Positions 1-12,966 of a stretch of DNA of 64,000 nt are shown in pieces. This DNA is from Serinus canaria. Its lineage: Eukaryota > Chordata > Aves > Passeriformes > Fringillidae. The notes below the pieces were generated by a model. That model was not told where the DNA came from. It saw only the letters and a list, made by a program, of their open reading frames with translations, and ran no database searches. Position numbers and translations under genes: made by a program. Each line of letters opens with the position of its first letter. Positions within the stretch are counted from its first letter, which is position 1. The stretch covers positions 68,389,934 through 68,453,933 of the forward strand of contig NC_066313.1 of NCBI RefSeq assembly GCF_022539315.1, given 5' to 3'.

Positions 1-3000
1 GAAATTAAACAGTTTTGAAAAATTAGGACAAATATGTAGAATACCATTAGACAGCATAAGAGACAGGTATAACTTTTAATCTAAACTTGAACATAACAGG
101 GCATGAAATATTAAATGACAATATATTAATATTAGAATAGAAACACTAATTCCTTTCTCTCTCACCTCTTCAAAAAATCTCATGAAGATACTAATTAATT
201 ATATTTCAATAGACTTAGCTGAATAGTTTTTTTGCCAAACTAAATTAATACAAAAATTATGTTTTTTCACATATTTAAAATAATATACCAAAACTCCAAT
301 GAAATTTTGTTTGAAATGTAAGCTATTTCTAGAAGCAATTATAACCATGAAAGCAGTTTATTTTGAGAAGCCAGATATGGGAATTAGATAATTTTTTTTA
401 ATCATATAACCTGTGACAATGCATTTCTTTGCCAACTCACATGCAAATGTAAAAACAGTATTTGAACATTTATAATTTATATAAAATTTATGAGAAATAA
501 GCAACTACCATTAATAATAATAAATAAAGTACTATAACCTGACATTTTATAAGAAATTAAATAAGACATAATATTAAGAAAGCAAGCACACAAGAAAGCC
601 AATCTCTAACACCTAAGCATTCAGAAATTTATGCAACAACAACCAACACTGGCCACAGAAAATTGATTACTTGTCTTTGAGAGGTCAGTGCCTTATTCAA
701 TTATATCTGCTCTAGGATCTACTGGATACAAAGTTGTCCTTTCGACATTCTTTTGCTCAGACAGATGTGCTATCAGAATTGAAATAAATAAGAAACTTCT
801 AGGTGAAGTATTGTTTTAAAATTCTCTTAATAATCATGAGTTCTGTATTTGACTTTCAGTTTCCCAATGACAAAAAATTGTGGAATGAAATTTAGCTAAA
901 CTACTAGACTGTATTGATTGAATAGCGTCAGTTTAAATGACAAAAAATAAGTCAGTGTCCTAAGTTTTTGGTAGAAAAAACTCAGTGCTGACAAAAAATT
1001 GGTACTAAAAATATGGGGAAAAAAAAATCGTTAAAATTGCTACATCTGGACATTGGCTAGTTTTTAATTTTTAATGAACCTAAAATAATGAAGACATTAC
1101 TAGATCTGGCTATTATTTAGAATATTTTACATTATTTTGTCTGTTTTTTCTTCAGAGTTATTCATATGACTTGTGGGGATTATTAGCATTTTCTTTTTTA
1201 ATGTACATCCCCTGAAAATAACTTCCTTTCTGTTTAATTAAATAAAAATGCTGAAGTAATCTCATTTCCAGCATAGTTGCACCTCAAGAGATTATGAACT
1301 GAGGTGCATAATCCTTTGCCATCTTTTACTGCATTCACTCAAGTAAAAAGAAAGATGGCTCAACTCATTTATTCACTAGGGAGAAACAAGTGCTGTTATG
1401 GTGTTTTACCTTCCTACCAATAAATAAAATTATTAAGGATGGTAATCAGATTAAAAAAAAAAGCCAGGAATTTATGACACATATACCTTTGCAAACAGAA
1501 AGTTTTGGTTTTTGCTTTGATCCAAGTAAACACTACTATTTGGTACAAGTATTTAAGGGTATTCCTTGCTATGTTGCCGTTATATTATAATTTAGTGGTA
1601 TTACTGTCCAAGATTTATCTTTCCTTTTGAATTCAGGCTGTGATGATCCATGGAACACAACCTATAAGGATGTTGTATCATTCCAAAACAATTTCAGATG
1701 TTCTAAGCAATATTAAAATAATCAAGATTAAAAAATATTTCAAAGTATAATACTTATTTTTTAATTATAAAAAATAACATGTTTCTCTTTTAGGAATAAT
1801 GAGTATGATTAAAACAAAATTTATAAAACCACATGCCAAGGAATTAAAAAAAATGGTTTTCCAAAACAGGAAAAATATTTGTGAGGAGAAAAGTAATCCT
1901 TTGAAAATTTTTTATTTGCATTTACATTTACTAAAAACATTATTTGAAATGTTAGCTGTCTTTAAGTGCCTTATTCATAATGGAAAAATTTAGTTCTTTC
2001 ACCTACCAATTACAAAAGTGTTGTTTTTCCAAGTTCTAACTTTCAGAGACAGAAAAATGTGTGTCTGAACACATTTCAGACTGTGACACTGAACATAAAT
2101 AAATTTAATGGTATTTTTAAAGAAATTAAGAAGGATTTTCCTGAGATAATAAATTCTATGACAACTGATGAAAATGAGGAATGATAGCAAAACAGTTTTC
2201 ATACTACTACATATTGCATGCAACTCACCCACTTCCAAAAGGATTAACATGTATGGATAAACATCAATAATGAATCTATATATCCAATGTAAAACATTAA
2301 AACCCTGTTCTAAAATGTAGCTGAGTTCTTTATTCAGTGTAGATTAAAATAATTAATTTAAGGATTGATTAAACGATTATTTAAGAATGAGGCATGTAAG
2401 ATGATTTGTGTTTAGCTTAACACCTGCAGATATCTACATTTGTCTTGCATATTAGGAAAGATTCTTGCTGCTCAGATTTCTAATTTTTTTGAGATTATGA
2501 AATTTATTAATGTTTATGAAATTTACAAAAAACCCCACAAAAAATAAAAAAAACCCAAAAAATCAACATCAAAGAAAGTTTATGTTTCTAATCAGTGTTA
2601 TTTCTATGCAAATAATTTGATCTGTTAAGGTGAAATATTTTTTATAAATATTAATATATGGAACAAAATATTCAATGACATGACAGCTGCATGCTCACTG
2701 TGCTTCAATTTTGTTTTTGGTCTTCATTGTGCACTATTCACTGAATTACTAATTTAAATATGCAAATCATTTGGCTGAGATTTCAATAGCAAGTCTTCCA
2801 AGATGGTCTTCAGGTTCAAAAGAAAAACTGCTTTTCAATAGGCTCCTCTTAGCCACGATTCTGACTGTATTTTGCTGAAATCTCAACTCAGCATTCACCA
2901 CCCCTCCTGTATCTAGGAACTTTCTACACAACTATTTTCCATCTGTGCTTTCACTCATTCCACTTTCTCAGTGTCTTACATTCTATATAAAACTGACTTG

Positions 3001-4283
3001 ACTTTCAATCCACATTCTACCTCACCCTTGACACCTTGTTCTCACCTTCTCACCAGATGTTTCTTTTAGTATTAACCAATGCCTACATTATTATTATTTT
3101 GGGATAAGGTGTGAAACTTATGTTTGATGGTACATTGTAAATTACTGTAATTACCATAAATTATTGAAAAGTTTTGAAGATATGCTTTCTAATCACACTC
3201 ATTTAATATTCTCTCCTTCTTTTCTTGCCTCCTACTTCACTGCATAGCACTGAATTTAATTCTTTTGTAACTACCATTTCTTCCTTTTTTTATTAAGAAT
3301 ATTTCCACCCCTCCCTAATTCTATGTATGTTCTTATATCTTTCTCCTGTAAATATTGATGCAACCATTGAGAAAAGTCTAGACAGAAATTAATGTGGGCT
3401 CTCAATAAATAATCTAAACCCAGTTATATAAGAAAAGCAATCTGAGATACATATATAAATGTCCCAGCAATAAGTAATACAGAAAGATTAATATCTTCAA
3501 AGGGTGTCAATTTCTCTACTGCTGTTGCCTGGATTTTCTGCTGGGATTACCCTAACTCTCTCATCATCCCAGGTAATTGTTTAGTGTATTTTTTCTTCCT
3601 AATCAATATTTTTAAATCTTGGCAGTATGTTTATCTCATTAATTTTATTTCTGGGCAGTAAATAGCCTACATTTCTTTACTTTGCCTTTGTAAAAATGTA
3701 TCTGTCCTATGTACATATACTTTACACAATACAAACCAAAAAATTCAGTATTGAAAGAAGGGATGTGGGGGGTTAATCCTTGTAGGGATTTTCCAGTCTT
3801 TGTATTCAAATTAGTTTATTTTTCTGAATCTCTAAACAATCTTCTGATGAGATCCAGGTCACTCTGCCAATATCAAGACCTAAAACTGATCCATTAATGA
3901 ATCAATAAAACAAAATAATATCAACAGGATAGAAAAATAACACATTTTCATGTGTAACTGTCATAGTGCTATGTTTAAGTTTCTAAATCAAGTTGTTCTA
4001 TTTATAGGTGCAGAGAAAGGTGCAAAAAATTTGCAGCCTAGCTAGGATGTAGAGGTTCAGAAACTCAGTTATTGTAAACAGACCAGCAGATGCTAACATC
4101 AATCAATGCCTGAGGAAGGAATGAAGGATGAAACAAGTCCAGTTTTACTGTATAATCCTTGTCAGGAAAAATAATGTTTTCATAACTTCTGTGAAATAAA
4201 AGATAAAAAAATAAAAACTTTTTTCCTAAGACAGATTTTCAGGAACACCTTGTCTTTTCTCAGATAATTCAATACAACAAGGC
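1..4283. other. AT-rich unique sequence, no gene seen
   Basis: This stretch is strongly AT-rich, with frequent stop codons in all frames and only chance open frames under about 85 codons. I recognise no exon, RNA gene or interspersed repeat. Short A- and A/C-rich runs occur, for example near 2520-2575. It could be intron or intergenic DNA; the sequence alone does not say which. Confidence 0.6.
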
Positions 4284-4482
4284 TGGTGAAAGATCTGGAA
4301 CACAAGTCCTATATGGAGCAGCTGAGGGAGTGGGAATTGCTGAGCCTGGAGAAGAGGAAGCTCAGGAAGCAACCTTAGCCAGCTGAGGGTTGGGCTCTGC
4401 TCCCAGGGAACCAGCCACAGGACAAGAGCACACAGCCTTAAGCTGTGCCCAGGGAGGTTTAGGAAGGAGCTCTTCACAGGAG
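4284..4482 (+). mobile_element. CR1 LINE fragment (3' UTR region)
   Basis: The run from the 'tctggaacacaagtcctat' segment through 'gcagctgagggag', 'gagcctggagaagaggaag' and 'ccagggaggtttagg' follows the well-known order of the region just downstream of the CR1 ORF2 in birds, read on the plus strand. The copy is truncated on both sides, lacking the final ATTCTGTG tail, and carries many substitutions. The antisense open frame at 4226-4477 is a shadow of this repeat. CR1 is the dominant non-LTR retrotransposon of birds. Confidence 0.85.
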
Positions 4483-7468
4483 GGATTTGAGTAGGTGCTC
4501 ATCTTATCTGCTTCTCTTTCTACAAGCCTGAAACTGGACTAATAATTGTTTGACCTTTCTTGTCCCTCATTTTTAAGGCTAGAAAATATAAACTTAATCA
4601 CAACACAAATAGTTTAAATCAGTGGTCTCCCAAACTGTTTATCATCACCCTTGTCAGTGAAAGCTTTCTGATTGTATGCCCTCAATATAAGTGTATTTAT
4701 TTATACATTTTACATGTACTATGTACTACTGAAGCTCTAGTATTTTCTTAAACCACAATGACTCTGACTTTGAACTCTTGCCTGCACCCCAGATTGCAGT
4801 CTACTTCTCTAGGTGGGGGTGAGGAAGGAAACAAAATTTCTTCAGTAATTTTTTTTTTTTTCAGTACTGGGGGGTGGTGCTGGGGAAATACATTTACAAA
4901 AAAAAAAATTTGATAATTTTATTGTTTGTTCTTTCAAGAACTCCTAAAATCCATTTAACAACATTAAGTCTTTACATTCTGTGTGAGAAGAAAGTAAAAA
5001 CAAATACCTTTGAATAGTCTCCCAATCAAAATAACAAAACAGATTGCATCAATTTAATCTTGCAAAGACACGTACACTGAAGTCTCTCTATCACATTCTC
5101 ACAACAGGAAAAATATTATCTTTTCTGCTGAAGACACAATCTTCTTGGCTTTCATCCAGAAGCAATTGCTTTTCTTTCCTATACACGAAACATTTAACAT
5201 ATTTCTGTACATCTTCAGAAAAGTAATTTTAAAGTTATTTCCAGTATTGGCATCCTAGCTAGCAATGGCAATCTAAGATTAAGATTTCTAAGTTTATCAG
5301 GAACTCATTGGTGAAAAACTGCTGTGTCAGCCTCAGTTTTAACTGAAGAGAGGGCTATTGTTAAAATCAGTGCTCCTATTTTATAGAGTTAAGACTTCAG
5401 GTAGTCAAATTTTCAGTGCATTTGGTTTTGGCCAGATTTACAGATCTAATAACCAGGAAAGGAGATGAGGTTACAATTAGGAAACACTAATTATTCATGA
5501 AGTCCCCTTATCTCAAATATTTCATGGCAATTTCCGTGGTTACCCCTCATATACATTTAGTTAGATAATCACCAGTTTGTTCTTTGTGATGCTTCAAACA
5601 ATTCAGAATCTGAAAATATTTATAGATGTATTAGTTTTAATACATATGTTATCACAAATTTGGCTGATAGCATGCTAGGCTTCACTAAATCCTTTCAGAC
5701 TATCAGACAAAAGTCAAAATTACTACTAAAAAACTTTAGAATGTCAGCAATTTTGAGGGAGGTGATAGATTATCTGTTTCTGAATCTATTTGGTAAAAAT
5801 TGAAACAAAATCCAAAATAAATATTAACAAAAGACAAAAAATCAAATTTTAAAATATTTTTAATGTATATTACTGTGGAAGTTTTTTCCTAATTTTCCTC
5901 TTCAACCAAGCTCTTTGTCTGCAGAAATATTCAGTGCTGAGAATCTTCATATTACACTTATGTTCTTAAGGATGTACATGGCCTTAAAATGTCCCTCTGA
6001 ATTATACTGTGCTTCTGCTTGAGTGTAACTTTTATTTCAAATTTCACTCTATTTATATCATCCAGTTTTCATATTTTTCAATTTGACCTGGAGTTACTAT
6101 CTTGCTAAGCTCAAATTCAGTAATAAATGAAAAGATTATAGCACCAGATTGTTGTCTTCCTGCATGTAATTGCTAATTGCAGTGTGTATATTACTAATGA
6201 CTAACTTGAATGATATACTATTAAATTTATGAATTTATAAAATAAAAAATATAAATTTATGGAAATGGAGAAAACAGTTTAATCCAAGGGCATTTCATGA
6301 ACATGAGGCAGCACACCTGCTTGTCTAAGCAGTCAGTAGTTATTGTACAATATTGAGCTACAGTAAAAAAAAAATCACAAAACAAAATGAAAGGAGTAAT
6401 CATATAAAAAATGAAGAGCAAAATTCCAGGGAAATTGTTTTGCATTTCATATTCTTTGAATTGAATATGTGACTCCTTCCTGTGTATCTCATTGGAAAAT
6501 TTTATGTACCTCACTAGGAGACATTAAAATGGAATTGCAGGTATACACACCTAAGAGACTGTCCTGAAAACAGCTACTAGAATGTGCAGTCATTACCTAG
6601 TCTCAAACTCTTGGTATTCTGAAAACACCTATGATTTTGATTGATATTTTTCTCAGGGATCTAAATGTTCTTTCACTTCAAATACCAAACAGCAAAAGGC
6701 TCTGGAACAGTCTCAAGCCTCAAATTTATTCAGAAATAAGACTTTGCCTTGGGCACATCAAGCACCTAATTTGGCAGACATTCTCAGAATACATTTAACA
6801 AACAGAGCTTTAGACAAAATACTGCTGTGTTTAAATGTAATTTAATTTTCTTTCCTTATTAGGGAGTCATCTGAAGGTAGATAGAGGTTTGATTTCTACT
6901 TCTGACTGAGTGGTAAATACTGAGTCCCTGTATTTCCTTAGATCCATTTGTTATTTGTACAGTACACTGTGGAAGTCCCAACCAAAAGCACTCCATCGCC
7001 TTCATGAATCCTGGGGAGTTAGGAGCACAACCTATTATTTAATCTTTCAGTTTTAGTTTAACTGTCTAAAATAAGCCTTCCATGTTTACAACTGCACCAC
7101 CACTGTCTTTGGTATTGGCTCTTTCTTTCCCTTACATTTCCAAAATTAATGTGTATAGCATATTGTATTTTTTAGTTTTGTATAGCTTTTCACATTGAAA
7201 AGTTAAGTATAAAATATTTATCCACATTCTCATTACACTAAAATAAATGAAAACATACACAAGGAATGTAAATTATCAAATTATTTAGGAAGGACAGACT
7301 GCCGCATAGTGATCACACTTCCTTCCATAAATTATAAAATGAAACTAGATAACTATTAAGACAGAAAACTCCTAGAATTTTAACATACCAACATGAATCC
7401 TATTTATTTCGTTCAAAAATAAAAATATACTGGTGATACAGTTTGCTAAAATTTATCAATAACTGATA
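4483..7468. other. AT-rich unique sequence, no gene seen
   Basis: No coding signature or recognisable interspersed repeat. A T11-12 run near 4850-4861 is followed by a short G-rich stretch near 4870-4877. The open frames here (at most 85 codons) have low-complexity composition typical of chance ORFs. Confidence 0.6.
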
Positions 7469-7740
7469 TGTGAAATTTTGGGTTTACGCTGACCAGTAAT
7501 AAGCCTTACACAGCTGCTTGCTCACTCTCTCTTGCTCACACCTGGATGAGGAAGAGAATCAGAAAAGTAAAAGTGAGAAAAGATAAGTAAGGGAAAATCT
7601 GTATACTCAAGCAAACAAAACAAGGAATAATTCACCACTTCCATGAGTAGGAAGGTGTTTGGCCATCTCCAGGAAAGCAGGGCTCCTTCACATGTATCTG
7701 TTACTCATGATGTTACATGTCATAAATCACAACCAAAAAG
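7469..7740 (-). mobile_element. Truncated ERV LTR, family A (antisense)
   Basis: The left end resembles the antisense end of the avian LTR seen intact at 49789-50318. The two share an exact 20-base stretch (7510-7529 and 49826-49845). It is followed by the region around 7625-7690, which also matches the middle of this LTR family as I know it. The element runs right-to-left. Its U3 part is missing and replaced at about 7740 by an A/C-rich tract. No internal retroviral genes are nearby. Boundaries are approximate. Confidence 0.7.
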
Positions 7741-7755
7741 AAACCCAAACTTCTA

Positions 7756-7888
7756 CCCCCCCCCCAAAAAAAAAAAGCCCACAAAAACCAAACCAAACCA
7801 AACCAGCAAAAAACCACAAACAAACAAACAAAAACTCCCAAACCAAACAAAAAAAACCTAAAAAAAACCCCAACAACAACAACAAAAA
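7756..7888. repeat. C10/A11 run and A/C-rich low-complexity tract
   Basis: A perfect run of ten C (7756-7765) is followed by eleven A (7766-7776), then imperfect CAAA/CCAAA units and a short CAA repeat to about 7888. It sits at the broken end of the family A LTR. The open frames here rich in Lys, Gln, Asn and Pro (7643-7946) are products of low complexity, not proteins. Confidence 0.9.
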
Positions 7889-8001
7889 AAGAAATTATGG
7901 ATTTTCACCCATAGATTGCAAGATTTTCAAGATTTTTACAGTTTAAAAATATTAACTTTTTATGCTATTTCTGACCATTTTGTGCTTTTGTTTATTGTTT
8001 C

Positions 8002-8826
8002 TGTTGGGTCGAACTTGTCTGGCTGCTGGATCCCCACCCAGTTCCTCTTTCACTCAACAAGACAGGGAGAAAAAAAATAAGATAAAAAACTTATTGGTTA
8101 GGAGAAAGATAACAAGACTACTTGCCAGGAACATTTTGGGATAAAACAGACTTGCCTTGAAAAAAGAAAATTTAATTTAATGCCAATTAAATTAGACTTG
8201 GATGGTTACAGACAAAAAAACTACAACAGCTTTGCCTTAACTTTCCTCATTTACCTCCAGCTCCCTTGCTTGGAGAGGCCCAGAGGAGAAAGGAGGGGAT
8301 GGTGGTTGTCAGTTCATAACTGTGGCTCTTTGCCACTCCCTCCTTCTCACACCTTTCCCTTTCTCTAGTAAAGAGTCCTTTCCATGAGCAGCAGTTCTGC
8401 AGGATAAACCTGAAGAATAAGTCTCCAATGGCTGTAACTCCTGCCAGAACTCACTCCCTCGTGGCCCTCCATGGGCTGCAGCTTACTTTCAAGAAAAACT
8501 TGTGTGATCCACCTTGGTACTCTTTATGAACTTTAGGGAGACCTTGGATACAGAACCGAGAGCATCTCCTCCTCCTCCTTCTTCTCTGACCTTGATGGTC
8601 ACATGGTTGCTCCTAATTTTCTTTTTCTTCATGTTCCACTGCTTATGGGAATATTTTGCCTGTTTCTTAATAAACCTTTCCATCAAGACCCATGACCACA
8701 GGACCCAGCCATTCCCTGTGGTTGGTCTGCCGGAGCCAACTGGAACTGTCTGTGTCCAACACAGGTCAGCCTCTTCTCAGAGAGCCACCTTTGCTACCAA
8801 AACCCTGCTCCCTACATCCTATTCAA
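8002..8826 (-). mobile_element. Solo ERV LTR, family B (antisense)
   Basis: Begins with TGTTGGGT at 8002 and ends near 8826 after 'ctaccaaaaccctgc', the antisense layout of a common avian ERV LTR. Within it, 8130-8185 matches the segment at 37930-37970 ('aaaacag.cttg.ctt', then a T/A-rich stretch and 'ttgccaa'), and 8330-8400 matches 38120-38205. A minus-strand ATTAAA-type polyadenylation signal lies in 8171-8185. At about 825 bp it looks close to full length. No internal gag-pol sequence flanks it, so it is probably a solo LTR left by LTR-LTR recombination. I could not find a clean target-site duplication. Confidence 0.82.
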
Positions 8827-9426
8827 CTGTACATCAGTACACTTAAATAATTGGATCAGTTCTAAGAGCTCAATGTAAGTTGGCCATTCTGGTCAGAGAA
8901 GGTATTTTCCCAGGCAGAGGTAATTTGCACTATGTAGAGTAAATAAGAACATCACAGACAACAATATTTGAAGTCTTACAGTTGTGAGAGACTCTGATTG
9001 GTGATAAAGGACAAAGTGGTGTTTTCAATCAATATTTCCCTATTTTTGTCAATCCATTTAATAGGAATGACAAAAAATAAAAAGTAGGATACCAAGTTCA
9101 AAACAAAAAGATCCCACCTTGATATAGTGAAAACAGATTTCAAGTAATTTCCTTTCCACACAGAAATTCTTTTTCTACTTTAAAAATTACATAAAGTGGA
9201 TGATGACTTTTTGAAGTTACTAATTTCTCTAAATGGTACCTTGTTCTCAATTCTCTTTGATAGAGGCTGATCAAAACGGTATCCAAACGGCACCCACATA
9301 GAAAAGCAGAAGAAAGAATTGCATAAAGATTTTGTATTCTTTACAAATAGCCAGCATAAGATGCTTATTGTAGATGGTATGATAAGAAAAATACCAGAGG
9401 GACTGAAAACAGGTGGAAGAAGGGAT

Positions 9427-9456
9427 ATAATCAAGTGGTAAATAATCAAGTGGTAA
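9427..9456. repeat. 15-bp tandem duplication
   Basis: The unit 'ataatcaagtggtaa' occurs twice head to tail. It is a small local duplication with no evident function. Confidence 0.85.
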
Positions 9457-11858
9457 TGCTAAATAGATGATATGGGTTTGGGTGTCTAGTCGCACATGCA
9501 TACACATCTAGTGCCATCACTACCAAAGGGTATCTGAGTGACTTTGGCAGATATGGCACAGAGTCTGAGAGACCTTAAAATACTTATTTAGGAGTAGCAC
9601 CAGGAAGCGGAGCAAGATATCCCAGGACATTACAAATGGCACAAGACACCACTGTATAAATAACTAAACTGGGCATATTCACTCAATAGGTACATGTTAA
9701 GGTAACAAGACATGCTTGTTAAATACTACTGCTTGAGGAAAAATATTTTGCATTTTGTTGAAAATGCATCATTTTGTTCAACCCTATTGTAGGATGAACC
9801 TGTATCAAAGCTCTCCACATCCCTGAACAGCTGTCTTCAGAATGTGGGATGCCTGAGCAGGACCTCTGTTTTCAGTAGTGTATTGAATTTCAGGTCATAT
9901 GATAAAACCAAATATGGAGTGTGGGGGACAGGGAGGGGACAAAGGAACAGTAGAATGCTATGAGACTATTTGTTGAAAGATGTTCAGTATTGAAGGGTGT
10001 TCAGAAAATTGTTTATTAATATTGTTTAAAAGTCTAGGTTTGTGGCTTTTTTATTGGATTGCTGTTAGTAATCCTGGTGTAAGGTTCATTTGTTGTCAGC
10101 TAATTTTATGTCATGATGGAGACATGAATAAGCTTCATCTGTCCTAATTCGAGTTAAAACAGGTGACTTGAGATGCCTCTCCCTGCAATAAACATGGCAA
10201 CAATAGACTTGGTAGCCTTAACTCAGGTAAAAATGATTTAATTAAATTGAATTAATCTAAATAGAAGGTTATTATGTGCTTTGGACTATAAATATTTTAA
10301 TATAATTTTAAACTTTCAGGAGAAGAAAATAAAGACAGATAATTACATTTAAGCAAAGGTATTGGGTAAGGTCTGATCCTAAGACTATTGAAATTGGTAG
10401 AAATAATCATACTGTTTTCAGCATCATTTTGTTTAAACCATAATTACATATACTGAGATCCTTTCTTTTTTTTTTTTCTTTTTTTTTTTTTTAAATCTTA
10501 TTTCACGCCTGGGTGGAGGCTATAAAAGAATAATGATCTTAACAAGCTGTGAAGTAAAACCACCAGATTTTCTACAGGCAAATACTACATATAGAGTCTA
10601 TGCAAGAACAATTTTCTAAGGACAATTTTGAATCTTTTAAAATTTACTACAATTCAATTTTATCATATATAAATCTTCTTATCATTACATTTTTCTGATG
10701 TCACAAAGTCCTTTAATACTATTTGCAATCAACACAAAAATTGGGGTTACAGAAACAACCAAACCAAAATCCACAACAGCAAAAAAAATAAAGCCACAAA
10801 AAAATTCCTTTGGTTTTTTTCAAGTCACATTTTAACAGTTTTGTTTTACTACTTAAATCCCAAGCAGGGGAGTAAATTTATTTTATCAATCTGAGTGAGG
10901 CATTCATGTAATTTTCATTCTTCTATTGACATCTCATCTACACATCTACTCTTTTGCACTCTCCCTTTCTGTCAGAAAACACAAAATTTGAAATGTGATT
11001 CTCCCCTAAAGTTAAAAAAATCTGGTATTTATAGGCTATGTCCTTTTGAAGACATATTTTAAAAAAAAGTGAGAGATAGAGAAATCAATTGAAAACTTAA
11101 TCTTAATTCAAATAATTTTTCTTAGGACAACTCTTAAAAAGAGTCATAAGTGGCACTGTCAAACAGGCAGTCAAGAGTCTGGATTTTTTTTTTTTTTTAA
11201 TATTTATGGGGCAGATATCCACATGTTACAAACTCTAATTTTGTTGATCAGTGTTTGAGAAACATTGCTGTGTTTTTATAAGAAATGCAGTTTTTCTGGT
11301 TGCCATTACTTTTATTCTAAGTTGCAATGAAATTTAAACAGCTGAATTTGTGCTTCATACTTCCTTTATCTCTCTCATTCAGACATTTAGGAACTTTTCA
11401 TATTTTAGTGCTTTCTATACCTTGTAGAGCTTTCAATATTATTTAAGCACATCACAATATTTATCTGCACCATGTGCTGATTCTCCCCAAGGACTTACCA
11501 ATTCAATATGAATATATTCAAAGAAAATATTACGACCAAGTTGTCTTTAAAATCAGTCATCATATAAACTCACATTTTCCCCCCCAGCAACCTTGGGGTT
11601 AATCAAACATCTTGGAAAATATAACAATTTTTCTGCACTAGCAAGGCTAATTATGTTTAACTGAAAGCTACCTTCTATCACTTTTTAATTAGATACTTCT
11701 TCTTTACAAGCATAGAAATCATGGACTGCATCCCAGTTCTAAGTTATATGAAACTTTGAGGGAAAATGGTGATTTGTTGAGATCAGTGTGATTAGACTGA
11801 CAGTAGGCACTTATTTTCTATAAAGATTCTCCATAGCAGGTTTTCTGATGCTCTCCAA

Positions 11859-11875
11859 GGGGAGGGGAGGGGAGG
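11859..11875 (+). repeat. G-rich motif with quadruplex potential
   Basis: Three GGGG runs and one GG run separated by single A bases. The pattern fits a two-tetrad G-quadruplex with one-base loops. It is isolated in AT-rich DNA and no gene start is evident next to it. Confidence 0.6.
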
Positions 11876-12277
11876 AAAACTTTGATAAGTTGCAAAAGAG
11901 TCTGTAGACCAGATTCAGCTGAGCAAGTGAAAAATAGATTGTAGAGAGAGGTAATACTTTTGAGATATGAGTCTTCAACAGGTCAGAATTTCCAGAGGGA
12001 AAACACTGATATGAAATGTTTAAAAAATCCTTAAGGTCTAACCCCCTGAAAAAAAAAAAAACAACCCTGAAAACCCACCATCCAAATCAATAAACCAACC
12101 AACCCTGAAGAAAGAAACAAGCCAACAAAACCCAGGCAGACAAGAGCAATTCAGGAATGTCAGAGAGCAGCAGTGTACGAGCACACTGGGACAAGGGCAG
12201 TTGTACAAGGGCACAACTGGGAGCAAACATTTGTGATCCCATTGCGGTGTGTGAGCGTGCACGGCACCACTGTGAGC

Positions 12278-12319
12278 AGAGCTGCAGAGCTGCAGAGCTG
12301 CAGAGCTGCAGAGCTGCAG
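12278..12319 (+). repeat. 8-bp tandem repeat (AGAGCTGC)
   Basis: Five perfect copies plus a partial copy of AGAGCTGC, producing a ladder of CTGCAG (PstI) sites. It keeps several frames open on both strands, giving spurious Ser/Leu/Cys/Ala-rich open frames at 12038-12414. Confidence 0.95.
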
Positions 12320-12469
12320 TGAGCATGCAGTGCCCCACTGGGAAGCTGTCAAAGGCACTGCTGCAAGTGTGCACTTCGCTGTTGAGGTGTGTGGGCTCTC
12401 AGGGCAGTGTGTGAGTGTGCAGGAAACTGTTGTGAGTGTTGGGTGTAATGGAAGGTTTGGAATGTCCAG

Positions 12470-12880
12470 AGCTGCAGCTGGTAATGTCAGAGATGAGAGC
12501 CTCTGGGCAAGGATAGAGGGACAAAGAAATTAAGTGAGTGTCATTGTGGGAGTTTGCTACCAGGCCACCCAGGCATGGTGACAACAAAATATTCTTTAAG
12601 GAGCCAAGGTACACATCTGAACAAGCCACCTTTGTCCTTGTGGGGAAATTCAACTTGAAAGGTGTTAACTACACAGTTGGTACAAACAGATCCGGGAGAC
12701 ACAGGTGTGAAATATTTTTGTACAGATACTCAGGGACCCAAATTGGAGCCATGCACTCTGTAATCTGTGGCTTGTTCCCAGAGAGGGTCTCATGGGTGAA
12801 GTCTTGGTCCACTTGCAGTTTATGGACAGCAACCACACAGTCATCAAGCTTCAAATCTCTGATGCCTTGCCTGCACCCAA
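12470..12880 (+). mobile_element. Degenerate CR1 ORF2 endonuclease-domain fragment
   Basis: At 12534-12580 the plus strand reads VSVIVGVCYQATQAW, like the 'VGVCYRPP' motif of the CR1 apurinic endonuclease. At 12626-12660 it reads FVLVGKFNL, like the 'LVGDFN' motif with the catalytic Asp changed to Lys. At 12820-12855 a different frame gives DSNHTVIKLQI, corresponding to the C-terminal 'SDH..V.F.I' motif with Asp to Asn. The three motifs are in the right order, with frame changes between them. I infer an inactive remnant of a CR1 or related LINE. Its limits are uncertain. Confidence 0.6.
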
Positions 12881-12966
12881 CTTCTCCCGAGATGGACCAG
12901 GCACAGGCGAGTACAGCAGGAAAATCAGGCACTTTTATTAATCTGTTCATGATGAAGCCACCCTAG
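12538..12966 (+). pseudogene. Broken CR1-like endonuclease reading frame
   Basis: This 142-codon frame is the longest in the window. Its first third keeps an endonuclease-like FVLVGKFNLKG segment, but the upstream VGVCY motif lies in another frame and the catalytic-type Asp is lost. The remainder (Ser/Thr/Trp-rich) does not resemble any family I recognise. It is retroelement debris, not an expressed gene as far as the sequence shows. Confidence 0.5.

Larger units (their letters stand above)
8827..12037. other. AT-rich unique sequence, no gene seen
   Basis: Mostly single-copy-looking AT-rich DNA. It holds a 15-bp tandem duplication at 9427-9456, a T-rich run near 10467-10492, another T run near 11185-11200, and a G-rich motif at 11859-11875. 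No coding exon or recognisable retroelement was found. Confidence 0.55.

Noticed and set aside
7643..7946. Two overlapping Lys/Pro/Gln/Asn-rich open frames
   Set aside because: They are produced by a C10-A11 run and an A/C-rich low-complexity tract at the edge of an LTR fragment, not by coding sequence.
12038..12414. Several Ser/Leu/Cys/Ala-rich open frames on both strands
   Set aside because: The 8-bp tandem repeat AGAGCTGC keeps frames open on both strands; no domain is visible.
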